16,263 nucleotides of DNA from Firmicutes bacterium AM31-12AC (GTDB taxonomy: Bacteria > Bacillota > Clostridia > Lachnospirales > Lachnospiraceae). Below the pieces are notes generated by a model. That model was given only the letters and a program-made list of their open reading frames with translations, searched no databases and was not told the origin of the DNA. Made by a program: the position numbers and the translations under genes. Numbering within the stretch: position 1 is the first letter of the stretch; each line of letters starts with the position of its first letter. The DNA lies in contig QUJA01000049.1 in the NCBI GenBank assembly GCA_003480425.1, forward strand, positions 1-16,263, in the 5' to 3' direction. Below are positions 13,317 through 16,263 of this stretch, one piece after another.

Positions 13317-14198
13317 ATGAATAAAAATAAGAGTCACATTTTTATATTAGTGACAGTTACATGTATTGCAGGGATTGTAGGACTTTCCCCAATTTCGGCA
13401 ATAGCAAAGTCCGAGAATAAAATAGTTGTAATAAAAAAAGAAAATACCGGTAATTTGAAGAGGGTGGATCCAACAGCGATACTAGAAGGTATAAAACCAA
13501 TCAGTATAGTTAATTCCAACGAAGATTCAAAAAGTAAAAGCACACAAGAAAAAAGTGAAAAAAAAGAGTTACCAAAGTCGTATATAATTGAGGGATTCCC
13601 GATTATAAACCAGATGCCGGAGTTGCCGACAGGATGCGAGATCACAGCAATGACGATGGTATTGAATTATTATGGATATCAGGCAGATAAAGTAGAGATG
13701 GCAACACAATATTTACCGGTATTATATGAAGCAGAAATATATACGGGTGAAGACGGAAAGATTTATGGGAGTGATATAAATCAATATTTTATAGGGGATC
13801 CTACTACTATAAATGGAATCATTTGCGGAACAGGGGCAATTGTTACAGCGGTAAATCAATATTTGGATGAGAATGGAAGCACGATGCGGGCAATTGCCAA
13901 AAAAGGAGTATCACCGAAAAAATTATATCAATGGGTAAGTGAAGATACACCAGTGGTGGTGTGGTGTACTATAGATATGGCAGATCGTTATGAAACAAGT
14001 GGGTGGTATACAGAAAATGGTGATTATGTTGAGTGGAGCCAGAATGACCACGGAGCGGTGTTGATTGGATACGATGAGAATCATGTTACAATTGCAGACC
14101 CTATAACCGGTGTGGTTGAATATGACAAGGCACAGTTTGAGTCTGTTTTCAAATCGAGGGGCAGCCAGTGTGTAATATTGGGTTACTGTTCACAGTAA
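13317..14198 (+). CDS. Secreted C39-like cysteine peptidase
   Basis: A 293-aa exported protein with a signal peptide: basic MNKNK, a hydrophobic stretch to about residue 26 and a plausible cleavage after SAIA (27-30). A low-complexity, K/S/E-rich linker (about 65-88) leads to a papain-like Peptidase_C39_2 domain (about 90-293). It shows Q99 and C107 in NQMPELPTGCEITA, H245 in NDHGAVLIGYD and D261 in ADP, the expected oxyanion glutamine and Cys-His-Asp triad. It likely cleaves peptides outside the membrane. It starts 10 bp after the ABC exporter gene, without a strong ribosome binding site (only a too-close GTGAG), suggesting coupled translation. The last codons come from a MITE insertion: without it the protein would end CVILV at 289 aa rather than CVILGYCSQ. 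It is not the C39 domain fused to bacteriocin exporters. Confidence 0.88.
   Translation: MNKNKSHIFILVTVTCIAGIVGLSPISAIAKSENKIVVIKKENTGNLKRVDPTAILEGIKPISIVNSNEDSKSKSTQEKSEKKELPKSYIIEGFPIINQMPELPTGCEITAMTMVLNYYGYQADKVEMATQYLPVLYEAEIYTGEDGKIYGSDINQYFIGDPTTINGIICGTGAIVTAVNQYLDENGSTMRAIAKKGVSPKKLYQWVSEDTPVVVWCTIDMADRYETSGWYTENGDYVEWSQNDHGAVLIGYDENHVTIADPITGVVEYDKAQFESVFKSRGSQCVILGYCSQ
14174..14181. repeat. Left target-site duplication AATATTGG
   Basis: AATATTGG directly abuts the left inverted repeat of the insertion and is repeated exactly at 14324-14331, just outside the right inverted repeat. The left copy is coding, in the last codons of the peptidase gene. Confidence 0.88.
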
Positions 14199-14323
14199 CT
14201 GTGACCAGCAACGCATCTCGCCATTTCAAATCACCTTTGGCGATGGGCGAGATGCCGTTTAAGATAAAACGTGCATCCTCCGTGTCAATCAGCGTAGTGA
14301 TTGACACGGGAGTGAACAGTAAC
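14182..14323. mobile_element. 142-bp MITE-like insertion with terminal inverted repeats
   Basis: The ends GTTACTGTTCAC (14182-14193) and GTGAACAGTAAC (14312-14323) are perfect 12-bp inverted repeats. The 8-bp direct repeats AATATTGG flank both sides as a target duplication. The element has no transposase and must have been mobilised in trans. Inside are GCATCTCGCC/GGCGAGATGC (14213-14222 and 14246-14255), CGTTT/AAACG (14256-14260 and 14267-14271) and CCGTGTCAATCA/TGATTGACACGG (14280-14291 and 14298-14309), so the whole can fold as a branched structure closed by the termini. Several insertion sequence families make 8-bp duplications, and I cannot assign one. It supplies the stop codon of the peptidase gene and separates it from lysC. 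Confidence 0.88.
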
Positions 14324-14331
14324 AATATTGG
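14324..14331. repeat. Right target-site duplication AATATTGG
   Basis: This is an exact copy of 14174-14181. Joining the two flanks through one copy restores an uninterrupted reading frame ending TTG GTG TAA (stop at 14334-14336), the inferred pre-insertion end of the peptidase gene. Confidence 0.88.
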
Positions 14332-14359
14332 TGTAATAGAAGGTGACATTTATCGGCGG

Positions 14360-14388
14360 TTGTTCCGTGAAATCAATTGTGCTATACT
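14360..14388 (+). promoter_or_regulatory. Predicted promoter of lysC
   Basis: TTGTTC (14360-14365), a 17-nt spacer and TATACT (14383-14388), giving a start near 14395 and a leader of about 70 nt. TTCCGTGA (14363-14370) and TCACGGAA (14424-14431) form an 8-bp inverted repeat around the -10 box. It lies 28 bp beyond the MITE and its right duplication. Confidence 0.65.
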
Positions 14389-14410
14389 ATTCAAGTATTA
14401 AATTTCTTGT

Positions 14411-14437
14411 TAGGCCTGCCATCTCACGGAAGGCTTA
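14411..14437 (+). other. Small hairpin in the lysC leader
   Basis: TAGGCCT (14411-14417) pairs with AGGCTTA (14431-14437) over 7 bp with one G-T pair and a 13-nt loop. No T-run follows, so it is not a terminator. The leader is far too short for a lysine riboswitch. It might influence translation or RNA stability. Confidence 0.35.
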
Positions 14438-14464
14438 TTGAGGAATCAAAGGAGATTAAAAAAT

Positions 14465-15667
14465 ATGCTTACAGTAATGAAATTTGGCGGAAGTTCAGTC
14501 GCTGATCTGGAACACATCCGCAATGTAGCAAAACGCTGTATCGAAAAACAGCAGGCCGGCAGTCAGGTTGTTGTTGTTCTTTCCGCAATGGGAAAAACAA
14601 CAGATAACTTAATTGCAACAGCTAAGCAGATTACTGAACAGCCGTCCAGAAGGGAATTGGACATGCTGCTTTCAACAGGAGAACAAGTATCTGTATCGTT
14701 GATGGCCATGACGCTGATCCAGATGGGAGTCAGCGCAGTATCGTTAAATGCATGGCAGGTGCCAATGCAGACAACGTCAACTTATCAGAATGCACGATTT
14801 AAACGAATCGACTCAGAACGTATCCGAAAAGAACTGGATGCCAATAAGATTGTAGTTGTAACAGGATTTCAGGGGATTAACAAATATGAGGATATTACAA
14901 CCCTTGGCCGTGGCGGATCGGATACAACAGCAGTTGCTTTAGCAGCAGAACTCCATGCGGATGTCTGTGAGATTTATACAGATGTAGATGGTGTCTATAC
15001 TGCAGACCCACGTATCGTACCGGATGCACAAAAGATGGAAGAGATTACTTACGACGAGATGCTGGAAATGGCTTCTCTTGGGGCAAAAGTCCTCCATAGC
15101 AGATGTGTGGAAATCGCAAAAAAATATGGTGTGGAACTCTTAGTATGCTCCAGCCTGAACCGAAATTCCGGAACAATTGTAAGGGAGAATACAAAAATGG
15201 AAAAAATGTTAATCAGCGGTGTAGCAGCCGATAAAAATGTAGCTAAAATTCGTGTTGCCGGACTCGGAAATGACCCAGACAGCACATTCCGTTTATTGAA
15301 TTTATTAGACAAGAATAACCTCAATATCGATGTTATGATCCAGTCACTTGGCAAAGACGGAACAAAATCTGTTTCATTTACAGTAGCTAAACCAGACCTT
15401 CTTCGTGCGTTAGATTTATTGAACGACAACAAAGATTATCTTGGAATTAAAAAATTAGATTCCGATGAAAAAGTTGCTAAGGTATCTGTCATTGGTGCGG
15501 GTATTCGTTCACATTCCGGTGTCGCTGCTAAAATGTTCGGGGCACTGGCTAGTATCGGTGTAAATACAGAGATGGTCACTACTTCAGAAATCCGTATTAC
15601 AGTTCTGATCGATGAAGAATACACAGATCTTGCAATGCGTAAATTGCATGAAACATTTATTAACTAA
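14465..15667 (+). CDS. lysC: Aspartate kinase (aspartokinase)
   Basis: A 400-aa monofunctional cytosolic aspartokinase, catalysing phosphorylation of aspartate in the first step towards lysine, threonine and methionine. The amino-acid-kinase domain shows KFGGSS (6-11), STGEQVS (70-76), TGFQG (133-137), GRGGSDTTA (148-156) and DVDGVYTADPR (173-183). Two ACT domains (about 255-325 and 335-400) form the allosteric amino-acid-binding part, so feedback inhibition is expected, but the effector cannot be read from sequence. Length is typical, and no homoserine dehydrogenase domain is fused. The ATG at 14465 follows AAAGGAG (14448-14454); an upstream in-frame start at 14438 would add nine residues and overlap that site. 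A PAP2 phosphatase gene follows after 15 bp without a terminator. No lysine riboswitch is visible upstream. Confidence 0.95.
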   Translation: MLTVMKFGGSSVADLEHIRNVAKRCIEKQQAGSQVVVVLSAMGKTTDNLIATAKQITEQPSRRELDMLLSTGEQVSVSLMAMTLIQMGVSAVSLNAWQVPMQTTSTYQNARFKRIDSERIRKELDANKIVVVTGFQGINKYEDITTLGRGGSDTTAVALAAELHADVCEIYTDVDGVYTADPRIVPDAQKMEEITYDEMLEMASLGAKVLHSRCVEIAKKYGVELLVCSSLNRNSGTIVRENTKMEKMLISGVAADKNVAKIRVAGLGNDPDSTFRLLNLLDKNNLNIDVMIQSLGKDGTKSVSFTVAKPDLLRALDLLNDNKDYLGIKKLDSDEKVAKVSVIGAGIRSHSGVAAKMFGALASIGVNTEMVTTSEIRITVLIDEEYTDLAMRKLHETFIN

Positions 15668-15682
15668 TTAGGTATAAGAAAC

Positions 15683-16198
15683 ATGGGAATTGAATTTCAA
15701 ATTCTGGATGCTTTACAGAAAATCCATACACCAATATTGGACAAGTGCATGGCAGCAATTACAAGTTTGGGAAATGCAGGCATTATCTGGATTATACTGG
15801 CAGCGGTGTTATTGATTTATCCGAAGACTAGAAAGACAGGAATTATTGTAGCGGCTGCTTTAATCGTAGATTTAATATTGTGCAATGTAATCTTGAAGAA
15901 TCTGATTGCAAGGACAAGACCATATGATATAAATACTGCGGTGCAGATTATTATAGCAAAACCACATGATTATTCATTTCCGTCAGGGCATACGGCAGCA
16001 TCCTTTGCTTCCGTTGCGGCCCTGTATTTGGCAGGTGCAAAAAAAGGATGGAAAATTGCAGGAGTTTTGGCAGTATTGATTGCATTTTCAAGATTATATT
16101 TTTATGTACATTTTCCAACAGATGTGTTAGGTGGAATTGTGTTCGGAATCTTGTCAGGTGTGATTGGGTATGAGATAGTGAAGAAGAAAATAGGGTGA
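15683..16198 (+). CDS. PAP2-family membrane phosphatase
   Basis: A 171-aa integral membrane protein with about five hydrophobic helices and all three PAP2 motifs: KNLIARTRP (72-80, the KX6RP motif), PSGH (100-103) and SRLYFYVHFPTD (136-147, the SRX5HX3D motif with H143 as the expected nucleophile). Family members remove phosphate from lipid phosphates such as undecaprenyl pyrophosphate, phosphatidate or phosphatidylglycerol phosphate at the outer face of the membrane. The exact substrate cannot be told. It is short but within the range of small bacterial members. Only AGG (15670-15672) precedes the ATG, and the gene starts 15 bp after lysC, so translation is probably coupled. No functional link with aspartokinase is obvious. 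Confidence 0.92.
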   Translation: MGIEFQILDALQKIHTPILDKCMAAITSLGNAGIIWIILAAVLLIYPKTRKTGIIVAAALIVDLILCNVILKNLIARTRPYDINTAVQIIIAKPHDYSFPSGHTAASFASVAALYLAGAKKGWKIAGVLAVLIAFSRLYFYVHFPTDVLGGIVFGILSGVIGYEIVKKKIG

Positions 16199-16263
16199 GC
16201 CAACGGGTGACGGGAGTGCCAATCGGGGACGGAGTTTAGTGGCTTTTTGCAAGCAAAAAAGCC
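16199..16263. repeat. G-rich repeat-like sequence with terminal hairpin, cut by the window end
   Basis: After the PAP2 stop comes a G-rich segment containing GTGCCAATCGGGGACGGAG, then GGCTTTTTGC (16241-16250) pairing with GCAAAAAAGCC (16253-16263) with one bulged A. GCCA (16218-16221) and TGGC (16240-16243) could also pair. Its GC-rich composition contrasts with the surrounding AT-rich DNA, and it resembles short intergenic repeats of Clostridia as I remember them. It may also serve as the PAP2 transcript's terminator, but the sequence downstream is missing. Confidence 0.45.

Noticed and set aside
14168..14401. A small 77-aa open frame on the plus strand and a 66-aa frame (14149-14349) on the minus strand through the MITE
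   Set aside because: Both begin or end outside the element and run through its inverted repeats. Neither has a ribosome binding site or recognisable domain, and short open frames on both strands are expected in such a palindromic element.
14182..14464. Lysine riboswitch (L-box) upstream of lysC
   Set aside because: The hairpins at 14182-14323 do not contain L-box conserved sequences, are bounded by terminal repeats and a target duplication, and lie upstream of the predicted lysC promoter.

Overview
The window looks like a chromosomal segment of a low-GC, Gram-positive Clostridia bacterium, most likely a Lachnospiraceae gut anaerobe. The AT-rich sequence, strong GGAGG-type ribosome binding sites, an HrcA/CIRCE site and the cytosolic LacI-fold/GGDEF protein all fit that group. 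The assignment is by inspection only.

Layout. Positions 1-261 hold the 3' end of a 23S rRNA gene, a tRNA-Asn and an intrinsic terminator, with no 5S rRNA gene between them. A gene-poor stretch with a very long hairpin (388-468) follows. On the plus strand come an Rrf2-family Fe-S-type regulator, a cytosolic LacI-fold/GGDEF diguanylate cyclase and quinolinate synthase (nadA). A bidirectional terminator separates nadA from a minus-strand protein that joins a GT-A glycosyltransferase to a MarR-type winged helix. Divergent from it is a Lon protease gene preceded by a perfect CIRCE operator. Two minus-strand genes follow: a hemolysin III/PAQR-like membrane protein and a carbamate kinase with an altered substrate loop. 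The last block is on the plus strand: a heterodimeric ABC exporter pair with one degenerate ATP site, a secreted C39-like cysteine peptidase, a 142-bp MITE-like insertion, aspartate kinase (lysC) and a PAP2 phosphatase. The window ends inside a G-rich repeat-like sequence.

How the genes work together. The two ABC genes overlap by 8 bp and the peptidase starts 10 bp after the second, so the three look like one transcription unit: an exporter plus an extracytoplasmic peptidase. lysC and the PAP2 gene look co-transcribed from their own promoter. The other genes look like single units, several with an inverted repeat at the predicted promoter. 

Most notable. (1) The insertion at 14182-14323 has 12-bp terminal inverted repeats and a perfect 8-bp target duplication (AATATTGG). 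It landed in the last codons of the peptidase gene and supplied a new stop codon, so the ancestral C-terminus can be reconstructed. (2) The glycosyltransferase-MarR fusion. (3) CIRCE control of a lon gene. (4) A diguanylate cyclase whose sensor is a cytosolic sugar-binding-protein fold and which lacks the inhibitory I-site. No phage, CRISPR array or complete insertion sequence was seen.
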